Assembly (NCBI GenBank): GCA_964453995.1
Contig: CAYVQC010000016.1
Span: 1 to 64,000, forward strand
Direction of reading: 5' to 3'
Source: SKVR01 sp964453995
GTDB lineage: Bacteria > Bacteroidota > Bacteroidia > Bacteroidales > UBA7960
Length of the DNA: 64,000 nt
Below are positions 36,641-45,915 of this stretch, piece by piece. Numbering within the stretch: position 1 is the stretch's first letter; each line of letters starts with the position of its first letter. The translations under genes were made by a program, and so were the position numbers. The notes below the pieces were generated by a model. The model saw nothing but the letters and a program-made list of their open reading frames with translations, ran no database searches and had not been told where the DNA came from.

Positions 36641-37444
36641 ATGAAAACAAAGCAAATCAGCAGTTTGCAGAATACCCTGGTGAAAGAAATCGTAAAACTG
36701 CAACAAAAGGCGCGGGAAAGAAAAAAAACAGGCCTGTTGGTTGCGGAGGGGCAGCGGGAAATATCACTTGCTTTGCAGGCAAATTTAAAGCTTCGTGATA
36801 TGCTGGTATGCGAGGAATTATATGTTGAAGATCCTCACTATCCTGTTGCGCTGCATAAATACCAAGATAATCTGACCGGAGTTTCTCCTGAAATATATTC
36901 CAGGATTGCTTACCGTGGCACTACAGAAGGAATCCTGGCGGTGTTTGAGGTGTTTGATACCGCCCTACAATCCCTGCAACTTTCTGACTTACCCCTGTTA
37001 TTGGTTCTGGAAGCGGTAGAAAAACCAGGTAACCTTGGTGCCATATTAAGAACCGCTGATGCAGCTGGAGTGGATGCAGTAATAATTTGCGATCCGCAAA
37101 CTGATGTATTTAATCCGAATGTAATTCGTTCTTCATTGGGATGTGTCTTTACGGTGAAAATAGCGACATGTACAACATCCGAGTACCTTGAATGGGCAGA
37201 TGATAAAGGTATTATCAATGCTATTGCTTCTTTGCAGGTAAGACAATCTTATTTTGATATTGACATGAAACGGCCACTGGCTATTGTACTTGGCACTGAA
37301 TCAGATGGATTATCATCAATATGGTATGAAAAGGCCCGGGAAAAGATAAGAATTCCTATGGCAGGTAAAATAGATTCGCTGAATGTTTCAGTATCAGCTG
37401 CAGTGCTCGTTTATGAAGCTTTACGACAAAGAACAGTTTCCTGA
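36641..37444 (+). CDS. RNA 2'-O-methyltransferase, TrmH/SpoU family
   Basis: 267 residues. An N-terminal substrate-binding domain precedes a SPOUT knot with the three motifs LLLVLEAVEKPGNLGAILRTADAAG, LAIVLGTESDGLSSIW and IPMAGKIDSLNVSVSAAVLVYE. These enzymes methylate ribose 2'-OH in tRNA or rRNA with SAM. The exact target base is unknown. It is the third gene of the pcm operon (3-bp gap) and converges with proline dehydrogenase. Confidence 0.92.
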   Translation: MKTKQISSLQNTLVKEIVKLQQKARERKKTGLLVAEGQREISLALQANLKLRDMLVCEELYVEDPHYPVALHKYQDNLTGVSPEIYSRIAYRGTTEGILAVFEVFDTALQSLQLSDLPLLLVLEAVEKPGNLGAILRTADAAGVDAVIICDPQTDVFNPNVIRSSLGCVFTVKIATCTTSEYLEWADDKGIINAIASLQVRQSYFDIDMKRPLAIVLGTESDGLSSIWYEKAREKIRIPMAGKIDSLNVSVSAAVLVYEALRQRTVS

Positions 37445-37469
37445 GATTACTACTATCATATCCGGCTGA

Positions 37470-38648
37470 TTAGTGTTTCACTTTTTTCTCTTTCCTTCTC
37501 TTGAGTTCCTTTTTGATCAAATAAAGCTCCCGGCCTGTTTGTCCTGCAACAGAAGTGTTCTCCTGTGCTCTTCTGATAAGGTAAGGCATTACAAGTCTTA
37601 ATGGGCCATAGGGCACATACTTACTTACGTTGTAGCCATGTTGCGAAAGATTGTAACTGATATGATCACTCATACCCAGCAGTTGTGAAAAATGAATCCT
37701 GGTATGATTATTTTCCAGTTCGCTCACACTCATTATATGTGTTGCTTCAAGATTGCTGTTTTCATTATGAGAACCGATACATACAGCAAGCTGATCGATG
37801 TGATTAATGCAAAACCTTACGGCATCGTCAAAAGCTGCATCTGTAGCTTGTTTATCAGGATGGATTGGTGAGGCATAGCTCTTATTTCGCGCCCTTTTTC
37901 TTTCTTTTTCCATATATGCCCCCCTAACCAGTTTAAAACCAAGTATATATCCCTTTTCTTTGGCCTGGGCAACCAGCTTCTTGAGATAATAAAGCTTGTC
38001 AATGCGATACAATTGCAATGTATGATAAACGACAGGTTTTTCCTTGTTGAAGCTTTCCATCATTGCTTCAGCAATGTCATCAATGGCTTCCTGTATCCAT
38101 GATTCTTCTGCGTCAATCATTACAGGGACGTCGTTTTCAAAGGCCTTTTCACAAATCTCCCATACACGACGTTTTACCCTGGCGAATTCTTCCATTTCTT
38201 CTTTGGATAGAATGGCTTCGGCACTCACTTTTTCAAGAAGTTCAAAACGGGCAATTCCCGTAAATTTAAAAACCGCGAATCCGATGTTACTGTTTTCTGC
38301 TGCCAGGTCAATGGTGGCAAGAATACGATCTTTGGCTTCATCAAAGCCTTTTTCCGATTCCACACCCTCTGCAGCATAATCCATTACGGAGTTTATTCCA
38401 TACTTGCTAAGATCGGATATTGTTTTTTTCGACTCTTCAAGTGTTTCTCCACCGCAAAAATGTGCAAAAACAGTGTTTCGCAATGCCCAGTTCAACGGGA
38501 AACGAAGATGGCTGGCAAGGGTAAGCATGCCCGAGCCTACCTTCACCAGGAAAGGATTTTTTACCAGGGAAAACATCCAGTAAGCCTTCTTGAGTTCTGA
38601 AGTGGATTTATCAGAAAAGGCAACTTCCGTATTATCGAATGACAGCAT
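37470..38648 (-). CDS. Proline dehydrogenase
   Basis: 392 residues. The FAD-binding TIM-barrel motifs are visible: FKLVRGAYMEKERKRA, IGSHNENS and QLLGMSDHISY. It has no P5C dehydrogenase domain, so it is the one-domain type. It oxidises proline to pyrroline-5-carboxylate and passes electrons to the quinone pool. It lies 51 bp after a universal stress protein gene in the same direction. Confidence 0.93.
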   Translation of the reverse strand: MLSFDNTEVAFSDKSTSELKKAYWMFSLVKNPFLVKVGSGMLTLASHLRFPLNWALRNTVFAHFCGGETLEESKKTISDLSKYGINSVMDYAAEGVESEKGFDEAKDRILATIDLAAENSNIGFAVFKFTGIARFELLEKVSAEAILSKEEMEEFARVKRRVWEICEKAFENDVPVMIDAEESWIQEAIDDIAEAMMESFNKEKPVVYHTLQLYRIDKLYYLKKLVAQAKEKGYILGFKLVRGAYMEKERKRARNKSYASPIHPDKQATDAAFDDAVRFCINHIDQLAVCIGSHNENSNLEATHIMSVSELENNHTRIHFSQLLGMSDHISYNLSQHGYNVSKYVPYGPLRLVMPYLIRRAQENTSVAGQTGRELYLIKKELKRRKEKKVKH

Positions 38649-38699
38649 GAAAAAAACAGAAAAAAGGTTGTTAGCTATGGGATTAAAGAAAGAAGAGCA

Positions 38700-39581
38700 T
38701 TAAGGTTTTTCAATCAATCCTAATGGGTCGAAAAATGAGCTCAGCAACACATCCTCATCTTCATCTTCATCATATTCCTTGTTGGGAATAACGGTAAGTA
38801 TGGGTATTTCTGCCTTATCAATGATCTGTTCTGCATCATTTTTCCCAAACAGTTCGGTGAATCTGCCGGTTTTTTCAGCAACAATCATGATCAGGTCGGC
38901 ATCAATTTTTTCTGAGTAAGAAAGAACTTCATCGTGAATATCCGAGCCGGGTTTGATAAGAACCTCTGCCTTGGCTTTAATATTAGCACTTTGCAGATAA
39001 TCGAGAACTTTTTTTAACAAAGCTTCTTTTTCGATTTTATATACACTGCTTTTGGAGCCGATAACACCGATAACGTGAATAACCGAATCGAAGTATTTGG
39101 CAAATTTTATGGCCTTATTTATTTTCTGTGAGCTTTCGTAGGTGAAATCAATGGGAATAACAATGTTTTTGTATCCTACATGATGGTGTTTCTTCTTTAC
39201 CACCATTACCGGTACCTTAGAGTTGCTCACTACTTTGTACGCATAGCTACCTGTTACATGCTGGACCCCTTTTTTACCATGGATACCCATTACAATAAAC
39301 TCGGCACTTAATTTTGTGGCTGTAGCACTTATCTGGTCGAAAATGCTTCCCTCCTGTATGATCCCGCTGATTTTGATGCCAGATCTTTCGCTGTTGGTAG
39401 CAGCCAGCTTTTCAATCATTTTGATAAAGCGATCTCTTTGGCACTGGGAGGATTTTTTATTTACTACATGCAGCAGGCAAATTTTGTGATTAAACAATTT
39501 AGCGATTTCAATTGCGTGATCAAGTGCACAATCGGCAACCGGAGTAAAATCAGTGGGTACAAGAATCGTATCTCTTTCCAT
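38700..39581 (-). CDS. Tandem universal stress protein (USP) 1
   Basis: 293 residues made of two USP domains (about 1-140 and 145-270). Domain 1 has G-x2-G-x8-G-S (GIHGKKGVQHVTGS), one residue shorter than the usual ATP-binding G-x2-G-x9-G-S/T. Domain 2 lacks it, so any ATP binding would come from domain 1. The acidic tail ends in DPLGLIEKP, a motif shared with the neighbour gene. It lies between USP2 and proline dehydrogenase. Role in stress survival is inferred from the family. Confidence 0.88.
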   Translation of the reverse strand: MERDTILVPTDFTPVADCALDHAIEIAKLFNHKICLLHVVNKKSSQCQRDRFIKMIEKLAATNSERSGIKISGIIQEGSIFDQISATATKLSAEFIVMGIHGKKGVQHVTGSYAYKVVSNSKVPVMVVKKKHHHVGYKNIVIPIDFTYESSQKINKAIKFAKYFDSVIHVIGVIGSKSSVYKIEKEALLKKVLDYLQSANIKAKAEVLIKPGSDIHDEVLSYSEKIDADLIMIVAEKTGRFTELFGKNDAEQIIDKAEIPILTVIPNKEYDEDEDEDVLLSSFFDPLGLIEKP

Positions 39582-39713
39582 TTATCAGTTCGTTTATAAC
39601 GGTTTTGTCATTTTTCAAGTTATGCCGGGGTAATCTCCCGGGAATATGGCTCCGGCAAAAATAAAGGTTTTTGGGCAATGATGACGGCACAGCATATTTA
39701 AATTCCCGATGCA

Positions 39714-40658
39714 TTATGACTTGTCATCTTCAGATTTTTTTTGGATTAATCCCAGCGGGTCGACCATTGAGGTAACCATTCCCGGCTTAAACTCAGCAGT
39801 AGGGATGATGCTCAATACCGGAATGTCTGAATTGGATATAACGTCCTGGGCTGTTGAACCTACGTAAAAATTCACAAAGCTTTTCTTCTGTTGGGTCATG
39901 ATGATGATCAGGTCTGCTTCAATTTTTTTGCTGTGACTGATAATAAGGTCTGCAACCAGGTCATCATCATTATCGATCAGCTCGGTTTGGCATTGTATGC
40001 CGTTTTTTTGTATGGCATTTTTCACCTGGTTAAGCTGTACCTGTTTTAATAGCTTGGTAACTTTATTGTCGCTTCGCAAAATGGAAATAATATTGATCTG
40101 GGCTCCAAAATATCCTCCAAACTCAATTGCTTTTTGCACCTGCTTTTTGGTTTGACGCGTAAAATCCAATGGCAGCAGTATCTTTGAAAATTTGCATGTT
40201 TTTTTGGATGCATTCTTAATGGTAATGACAGGGCAGGGGGCTTCCCTGATCACGTTCAGAGAGTTGCTACCCATAATTTTCCTCGACTTTTCACTTCTGT
40301 TGTCACTATGTTTGCCCAGTACAATCATGATGGCTTCCTGGTCGATTGCCGTATCAATGATCTTATCATAGGGTTTTCCTTTCTCAATAAGAGCGATTAC
40401 CCGTACCGATGCCCCTTTACTCATATTATGAGCCAGCTTCTCCAGTTCATCAAATTTTTCTCTTGCTTCATTTATCGCGTTTTTAAAATATTCTTCCGGA
40501 GAGCGCAATTTGCCAAATACACCCACTTCTTCGATTACATAAAGCAGTACCAGGTTGGCATCAAAAAGCTGTGCCAGTTCCAAGGAATATTCCAGTGCAT
40601 TAAGAGACTGTTCCTGAAAATCTATAGCTACCAGTATTCTGTTTTTTAAGGGTTTCAT
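39714..40658 (-). CDS. Tandem universal stress protein (USP) 2
   Basis: 314 residues from the ATG at 40658 (MKPLKNRILVAIDF); an ATG at 40694 in frame is less likely because it lies in a palindrome. Two USP domains are present. The glycine loop in domain 1 is degenerate (GKHSDNRSEKSRKIMGS). The tail ends DPLGLIQKKSEDDKS, sharing DPLGLI with USP1. It probably forms an operon with USP1 (132-bp gap). Confidence 0.88.
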   Translation of the reverse strand: MKPLKNRILVAIDFQEQSLNALEYSLELAQLFDANLVLLYVIEEVGVFGKLRSPEEYFKNAINEAREKFDELEKLAHNMSKGASVRVIALIEKGKPYDKIIDTAIDQEAIMIVLGKHSDNRSEKSRKIMGSNSLNVIREAPCPVITIKNASKKTCKFSKILLPLDFTRQTKKQVQKAIEFGGYFGAQINIISILRSDNKVTKLLKQVQLNQVKNAIQKNGIQCQTELIDNDDDLVADLIISHSKKIEADLIIIMTQQKKSFVNFYVGSTAQDVISNSDIPVLSIIPTAEFKPGMVTSMVDPLGLIQKKSEDDKS

Positions 40659-41441
40659 GGCTTTTTTTTTGCGGTCAGGTATGGCCCCGGCCATACTTTA
40701 GGTAAGCTAAAACGAATGTGCTTTAAATGTAGTGAAAAAATATTATCTGGAAAAATTATGGTTGTTTTTTTTTGCCCGGTTTTAGGGTAGTTTTTATAAA
40801 TGATTTGTGTCTTTTTGCTATTGCATTTGCCACTTAAGTTGTGAACACCAAGACCTTATTTTTTATCGTGATTAGTACATGTGCAGTGGGTCAGGATCGT
40901 TCATGTGCCTCAGGAGTGAAGAGAGATTGACAATTGCTCATGAAATCGAAATTTTCGGCCGGTTTCGGTGCCTGTATTTTGGTTAAATAGACAGGAACAG
41001 TGAATAGCCAGTAAGTGAGTTGTTAGTAAGTTTTGTGTAATTCATATTAGTTTAACTTACAGAATATCAATCCTATGCGTAGGCATAAAAAAGAAGCCAA
41101 ATATTTAACCTTACCTTAATTTTAATTTATGTGATCTTAAAAATCTCATTCGGCAGGTTTTTTTCGATTTTTGTCGGGTCGAAAATCAAATACGGGTATT
41201 TACTAGTATGTGGATGGATATAATTGATGTAAACACTTATATATAAAACTGGTAAAATGTGCAGTATTTTTGTACCTGCGTTTGATTGTCATATGTCTAT
41301 TGAAGAATAAAACCAGCAAATGGAAGAACTTTTTTTATTAAAGTATTCACTGGCAATTGATTTGGCGCGCCATAATGGGTTACTTACAAAATAGAATTCA
41401 CATATAATTTATCCGTTAATCAATTATTATTATTAATCAAA
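40659..41441. other. Long non-coding region upstream of DUF4154 gene
   Basis: 783 bp without a supported gene. It holds the perfect palindrome at 40679-40696, a 7-bp inverted repeat TTTTCGA/TCGAAAA (41161-41167, 41179-41185) and an isolated TATTTTTG at 41265-41272, which is too far from a -33 box. A small RNA or long leader cannot be excluded. Confidence 0.5.
40679..40696. promoter_or_regulatory. Perfect 18-bp palindrome upstream of USP2
   Basis: GTATGGCCCCGGCCATAC: two 8-bp perfect arms around CC, 20 bp before the USP2 start. Its shape suggests a dimeric repressor or activator site. Confidence 0.5.
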
Positions 41442-41972
41442 ATGTCTGAAAAAGTGAAAAAGTTTGCTCTTCTTTTGTTTGTGATGATTATTGTTCCTGT
41501 TTTGGCAGTCAATGCACAGGAAAAGTTTAGAATTCAGTCTATGTTTGTATACAATTTTGCCCGTATGGCGGCCTGGCCCCAGGCTTACCAGAGTGGTGAA
41601 TTTGTAATTGGAGTTTATGGCAATACCCCTATGCTTGCTGAGCTTCAGGAAATGGCCTCAATGCGCAGTATCGGCAGTCAGAAAATTACAGTAGTAAATT
41701 ATGCAAATGCCAGTGAAATTGAAAAATGCCACATTTTATATGTAGCACCCAATCAGTCCAGGCAAATTGTTGAAATAACCAATGTATTGCGTACGAAAAA
41801 GATACCTGCTATGGTAATAACCGAATCAAGGAATTCACTTGATGATGGTGCAATGGTAAATTTTGTTATGAACAATAACAAACCTACCTATGAGATAAGC
41901 ACCAACAATGCAAAAGCTGTGGGATTGAACCTGGGATCTGAAATTACACGTTTGGCAAGTTCGGTAAAATAG
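41442..41972 (+). CDS. YfiR/HmsC-like periplasmic protein (DUF4154)
   Basis: 176 residues with a signal peptide (residues about 8-26, cut near VNA-QE). The mature part matches DUF4154: FVYNFARMAAWP, FVIGVYGNTP, CHILYVAPNQ and a final N-N-(K)PTYEIS block. YfiR in Pseudomonas holds back a membrane diguanylate cyclase. No GGDEF gene lies next to this one, so the partner is unknown. Confidence 0.85.
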   Translation: MSEKVKKFALLLFVMIIVPVLAVNAQEKFRIQSMFVYNFARMAAWPQAYQSGEFVIGVYGNTPMLAELQEMASMRSIGSQKITVVNYANASEIEKCHILYVAPNQSRQIVEITNVLRTKKIPAMVITESRNSLDDGAMVNFVMNNNKPTYEISTNNAKAVGLNLGSEITRLASSVK

Positions 41973-42048
41973 ATTAAGGCAAAATGTAAGGGCCCGATGG
42001 GTTTGGGCTAGATCAACAAAGGAAACAAACCAGCGATGTGCTAATTAA

Positions 42049-42876
42049 TTATTGCTTCTGCTGAAAAAACAATAGCGGTGTTCGCGCTTTCTCCATAAGC
42101 CGGACACCGTTTTCTATTATAATATATTCGCTGCTGTTATGCCTGCTCCTTGCAGTGATCATAATCATATCGGCATCTATACTATCGGCATAGTCGATAA
42201 CCGAGTCGATGTAGGATTGGTCTTTGTTTTCCAGCGAAATTAACTGGCAGGTCAGTCCTGCTTTTCTGATTTTCTTTAAAATATTTCGGGCTTTCAATTC
42301 AATATTTTTTCTTTTCCAAAGCCCTTTGTTTTCGTTTTTCAAAAAAAGATGGACAGTACTGTTGTATAATTTGCCCATTTCTATTGTCTTGCTTACCAGA
42401 TGTTGCATGTCTACAGACATATCAAACGGTAAAACGATATTCTTAAAACCGGAAAAGTGTTTTTTTCCGTTGGTGATCAACACAGGTACCGGACTGCCAA
42501 GAATGACCCGGGCAGCAAAACTGCCGATAATAAATTGTATTCCTTGTATGCCATGTGTTCCCATAATGATCAGGTGAGCACCAAGTTTTTTGGCAGCTTC
42601 TCCGATGGAGACAAATATATTGCCCATAACCATGTTGGGGATAACGGTTATATTTAGGGCATCTTGTTTTTCGCGGGCGTATTCAGTGGTTTTTTGTTTT
42701 ATAGCCAGCAGTTTGTCGTCATTAAACCCATTTCTTTCATCAACAACATGCAATAACCTGATAAGGCCATCGTATTTCTTAACGATTTCCGCAGTATAGT
42801 GCAGGGCCTGTTCTGATCTTTCTGTAAAATCCAACGGCACCAGGTAGGAAAAAGAAAGATTTGAATTGATTGCCAT
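42049..42876 (-). CDS. Tandem universal stress protein (USP) 3
   Basis: 275 residues, two USP domains. Domain 1 has GTHGVQGIQFIIGS, again G-x2-G-x8-G-S. Domain 2 lacks the loop. It has no DPLGLI tail, unlike USP1 and USP2. A strong terminator lies just upstream, so it has its own promoter. Function is inferred from the family only. Confidence 0.88.
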   Translation of the reverse strand: MAINSNLSFSYLVPLDFTERSEQALHYTAEIVKKYDGLIRLLHVVDERNGFNDDKLLAIKQKTTEYAREKQDALNITVIPNMVMGNIFVSIGEAAKKLGAHLIIMGTHGIQGIQFIIGSFAARVILGSPVPVLITNGKKHFSGFKNIVLPFDMSVDMQHLVSKTIEMGKLYNSTVHLFLKNENKGLWKRKNIELKARNILKKIRKAGLTCQLISLENKDQSYIDSVIDYADSIDADMIMITARSRHNSSEYIIIENGVRLMEKARTPLLFFQQKQ

Positions 42877-42901
42877 TTTATTACATGCTAACAGATTTCC
42901 A

Positions 42902-42951
42902 TAAAAAAGGGCTTGTTTTTATCTCTTGAATGAAATGAAAAACAAGCCCTT
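42902..42951 (-). terminator. Rho-independent terminator after AbgT gene
   Basis: AAGGGCTTGTTTTT (42907-42920) and AAAAACAAGCCCTT (42938-42951) pair perfectly over 14 bp around a 17-nt loop. On the minus strand a T-run follows. It lies 52 bp beyond the AbgT stop. Confidence 0.85.
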
Positions 42952-43003
42952 AAAGGTAAGGTTTTTTTCTGATTAAACTTTAAAAAACATCGCCAAGATA
43001 TTT

Positions 43004-44605
43004 TTAGGCAATATTAACGAAAGGTATGGCCTGTAGACTTTGTGAAACCTCAGGCAATTCATAAAACAGAGGCGCTCCGGGCCCGATAGGAATTCCTGCA
43101 AGAATCCAGATTATCAGCAGAATCAGCCAGGCAACCAGGAATATGATCGTATAGGGGATCATAGTGGCTATAATGGTTCCTATACCGGCATTTTTGTCGT
43201 ATTTTTCCATAAATGCCACTATCATAGCAAAATAAGACATCATGGGAGCAATAACATTGGTAACGCTGTCGCCCACCCTGTAAGCCAGCTGTGTAAATTC
43301 AGGAGAGTACCCCAATAGCATAAACATGGGAATAAATACTGGTGCCAGGATAGCCCACTTTGCGCTGGCACTGCCAATCACCAGGTTGATGAGAGATGCA
43401 ATAAGTACCAGGGCAATCATAAGAGGGATACGGCCCATGCCGAGTGATCCGATAAGATTTGCACCTTTTATGGCAAAGATCAATCCCAGATTGGTCCAGT
43501 TGAAATAGGCCACAAACTGGGCTGCAAAGAATACCAGAACGATATAAGTGCCTAGTGTTGACATAGACTTGCCCATGCCAAGGATAACATCGGTGCTGCT
43601 CTTCAGGGTACGTGCACCAATACCGTAAACAATACCAAGAATCCCGGCTACCAAAAAGATCAGAGCAACAATACCACTCATAAAGGGTGAGCGCAAAAGC
43701 CCTCCGGTATCGGGATCGCGCATAAATCCGCTTCCCGGTATGTTGGCCCAAATTCCCCTGTCGATGGGTACAACGCTTAAAGCAATCAGCAGCACGATAA
43801 TGATAAAGGCAACCAATGTAAATTTCAAACCTCTTTTTTCTGATTCATCCAGGTTTTTGATTTCTTCTGCTTCAGCATCTCCCTTATAATCGCCCAGCCT
43901 GGGTGCTACAATCTTTTCCGTTACCCATGTACCTATAGTGGCTATAAAAAAGGTAGATACAAACATGAAGTAATAGTTTGCTGCCGGATTTACAGTATAT
44001 GAAGGTTCAACAATACGTGCAGCTTCTTCTGACAAGCCTGCAAGGAGGGGATCTATGGTACCCAGTAGCAGATTGGCCGAGTATCCTCCAGATACTCCGG
44101 CAAATGCCGCTGCAATCCCAACGATGGGATTTCGGCCAATGGCCAGAAAGATCATTCCCCCCAGGGGAACCAAAACCACATAACCTACCTCACTGGCTGT
44201 ATTGGACAATATTCCTGCAAATACGATAGCAAAGGTGAGTAAATTACGGGGAGCCGAGATCACCAAAAGGCGCAACCCCGTGGACATCAAACCACTTGAC
44301 TCGGCAATTCCTATCCCAAGCAAAGCCACAAGCACGGTGCCCAATGGGGCAAATGAAGTGAAGTTGGTTACCATGCCTTTCATGATCATATGCAATCCCT
44401 CACGGCTGAGAAGGTTCACGGCTTCGATGGTTTCCCCTGTTCCGGGATGCACGGCAGTAACATCAAACATTGATACCAGCCAGCTTAAAAAAATGATCCC
44501 CAAAGCAAAATAAGCAAACAATGCCCCGGGGTGTGGCAGCTTGTTTCCAACCCGCTCAATAACATTTAGCATTCCTGCTACAAATCCAGTTTTTTGATTT
44601 TCCAT
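43004..44605 (-). CDS. AbgT family transporter
   Basis: 533 residues with about 11-13 hydrophobic segments. The N-terminus ERVGNKLPHPGALFAYFALGI and the conserved SASAKWAILAPVFIPMFMLLGYSPEF...RVGDSVTNVIAPMMSYFA are typical of AbgT. Family members take up p-aminobenzoyl-glutamate or export antimetabolites such as sulfonamides, driven by ion gradients. The substrate here is unknown. Confidence 0.92.
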   Translation of the reverse strand: MENQKTGFVAGMLNVIERVGNKLPHPGALFAYFALGIIFLSWLVSMFDVTAVHPGTGETIEAVNLLSREGLHMIMKGMVTNFTSFAPLGTVLVALLGIGIAESSGLMSTGLRLLVISAPRNLLTFAIVFAGILSNTASEVGYVVLVPLGGMIFLAIGRNPIVGIAAAFAGVSGGYSANLLLGTIDPLLAGLSEEAARIVEPSYTVNPAANYYFMFVSTFFIATIGTWVTEKIVAPRLGDYKGDAEAEEIKNLDESEKRGLKFTLVAFIIIVLLIALSVVPIDRGIWANIPGSGFMRDPDTGGLLRSPFMSGIVALIFLVAGILGIVYGIGARTLKSSTDVILGMGKSMSTLGTYIVLVFFAAQFVAYFNWTNLGLIFAIKGANLIGSLGMGRIPLMIALVLIASLINLVIGSASAKWAILAPVFIPMFMLLGYSPEFTQLAYRVGDSVTNVIAPMMSYFAMIVAFMEKYDKNAGIGTIIATMIPYTIIFLVAWLILLIIWILAGIPIGPGAPLFYELPEVSQSLQAIPFVNIA

Positions 44606-44806
44606 AGGTTATATTTTGTTGGTATTTTATTGTTTAATCATGATCGTGCTAGTATTTGTTCTTTCATAAAAAAAAATCAGCAATAAATCTTTTTTTCAAG
44701 AATACCTTAACAAATGGTTTCCTGCTAGTGTACAGGCAAATATGTTGAAAGATATATTTTTCTATGCCCCACAAAAAAGGCCAAAAATAATGTTTTTTTT
44801 GCGGTT

Positions 44807-45778
44807 TCAGCCATGGAATTTCTTTCCCTGCCATGAATCCTTCTTCCTTAGCTTTTCCTCAATCAAAAGGGTAACCTGGTCGCTTCTGAGCCCACGCCAT
44901 GAAGGACGAAGGTTGTACAACGGAGGAACCTCACCGGCAAAACGTTCTATTGCAATGTCGGGCCTCAGGTTTTCGAGAAACTCAACCATAAAATCGGCGT
45001 ATTCCCCGGGTTCAAAAAACCGGAACCGTTCAGGGTGATGTTGGTATTCAAGTGCCATTGGGGTATTTTTTACCATTTGCAGCTGATGGAATTTTACCGA
45101 ATGAATGGGTAGGGAAGAAACGATATGGCTTTGATCAAGCATCATTTTGCGGCTTTCACCAGGCAAGCCCAGGATAAGATGGATGGTTGTTTGTAACCCT
45201 CTGGAAGCAGTTTGCTCAATGGCCTTTACCGAATCAGCAAAACTATGGCCCCGGTTGATCCGCAAGAGGGTTTGTTCATAACAAGACTCTACCCCATATT
45301 CTACATTGATGAAATACTGCTTTGACAATTCCGCCAGGTAATCAAGGACTTCATCATTGACGCAGTCAGGTCTTGTACCTATAGATAATCCTGAAATGGC
45401 CGGATGTGCCAGTGCTTCTTCATACCGGGTTTTGAGAACCCCCATTGGCGCATATGTGTTGGAATAAGCCTGGAAATAGGCCACGAAAATACTGGCTTTT
45501 TTGTAGCGGTGTTTCAGAAAATCTATTCCTTTGTCAATCTGTTCGCTAATGGATTGCTCCTGGTGGCAATATGATGGACTGAATCCTTCATTATTGCAAA
45601 AAGTGCACCCACCGGTACCTACTCTGCCATCGCGATTGGGGCAGGTAAAGCCGGCATTTATGCTGACCTTTTGTATGCGACTGCCATATTTCTGTTTGTA
45701 TTGATCTGCCAGTGAATGAAACGGCCTGGTGTTGCCCCATGGAAATTGCATATTGAGATTTTTGGCAAAAATAATCAT
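44807..45778 (-). CDS. Radical SAM protein, TIGR01212/YhcC-like
   Basis: 323 residues. The Fe-S cysteines are C46, C58 and C61 in TCPNRDGRVGTGGCTFCNN, the family-specific pattern. SIGTRPDCV, NVEYGVES and LHLILGLPGE-like segments follow (IHLILGLPGESRKMM). It uses a [4Fe-4S] cluster to cleave SAM, but the substrate is unknown. An alternative start is M10 (MQFPWGNTRP). It is divergent from the SSS symporter gene. Confidence 0.9.
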   Translation of the reverse strand: MIIFAKNLNMQFPWGNTRPFHSLADQYKQKYGSRIQKVSINAGFTCPNRDGRVGTGGCTFCNNEGFSPSYCHQEQSISEQIDKGIDFLKHRYKKASIFVAYFQAYSNTYAPMGVLKTRYEEALAHPAISGLSIGTRPDCVNDEVLDYLAELSKQYFINVEYGVESCYEQTLLRINRGHSFADSVKAIEQTASRGLQTTIHLILGLPGESRKMMLDQSHIVSSLPIHSVKFHQLQMVKNTPMALEYQHHPERFRFFEPGEYADFMVEFLENLRPDIAIERFAGEVPPLYNLRPSWRGLRSDQVTLLIEEKLRKKDSWQGKKFHG

Positions 45779-45857
45779 TTATTCTTCCCTGGCATTACAG
45801 GCATAGTTATGCAATGGCTTTTGCAATGTATTGGTAAAGAATATATTAGCATGCTAT

Positions 45858-45888
45858 TTTGTCTCTCCCCTTAAAAATTGTATCTTTG
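45858..45888 (+). promoter_or_regulatory. Bacteroidota promoter for SSS symporter gene
   Basis: TTTG (45858-45861), 19-bp spacer, TATCTTTG (45881-45888) then C. Exact match to the consensus, with a 22-25 nt leader before the ATG at 45916. Confidence 0.8.
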
Positions 45889-45915
45889 CATCGCCAAAAC
45901 AGAATAAAGCACTAA

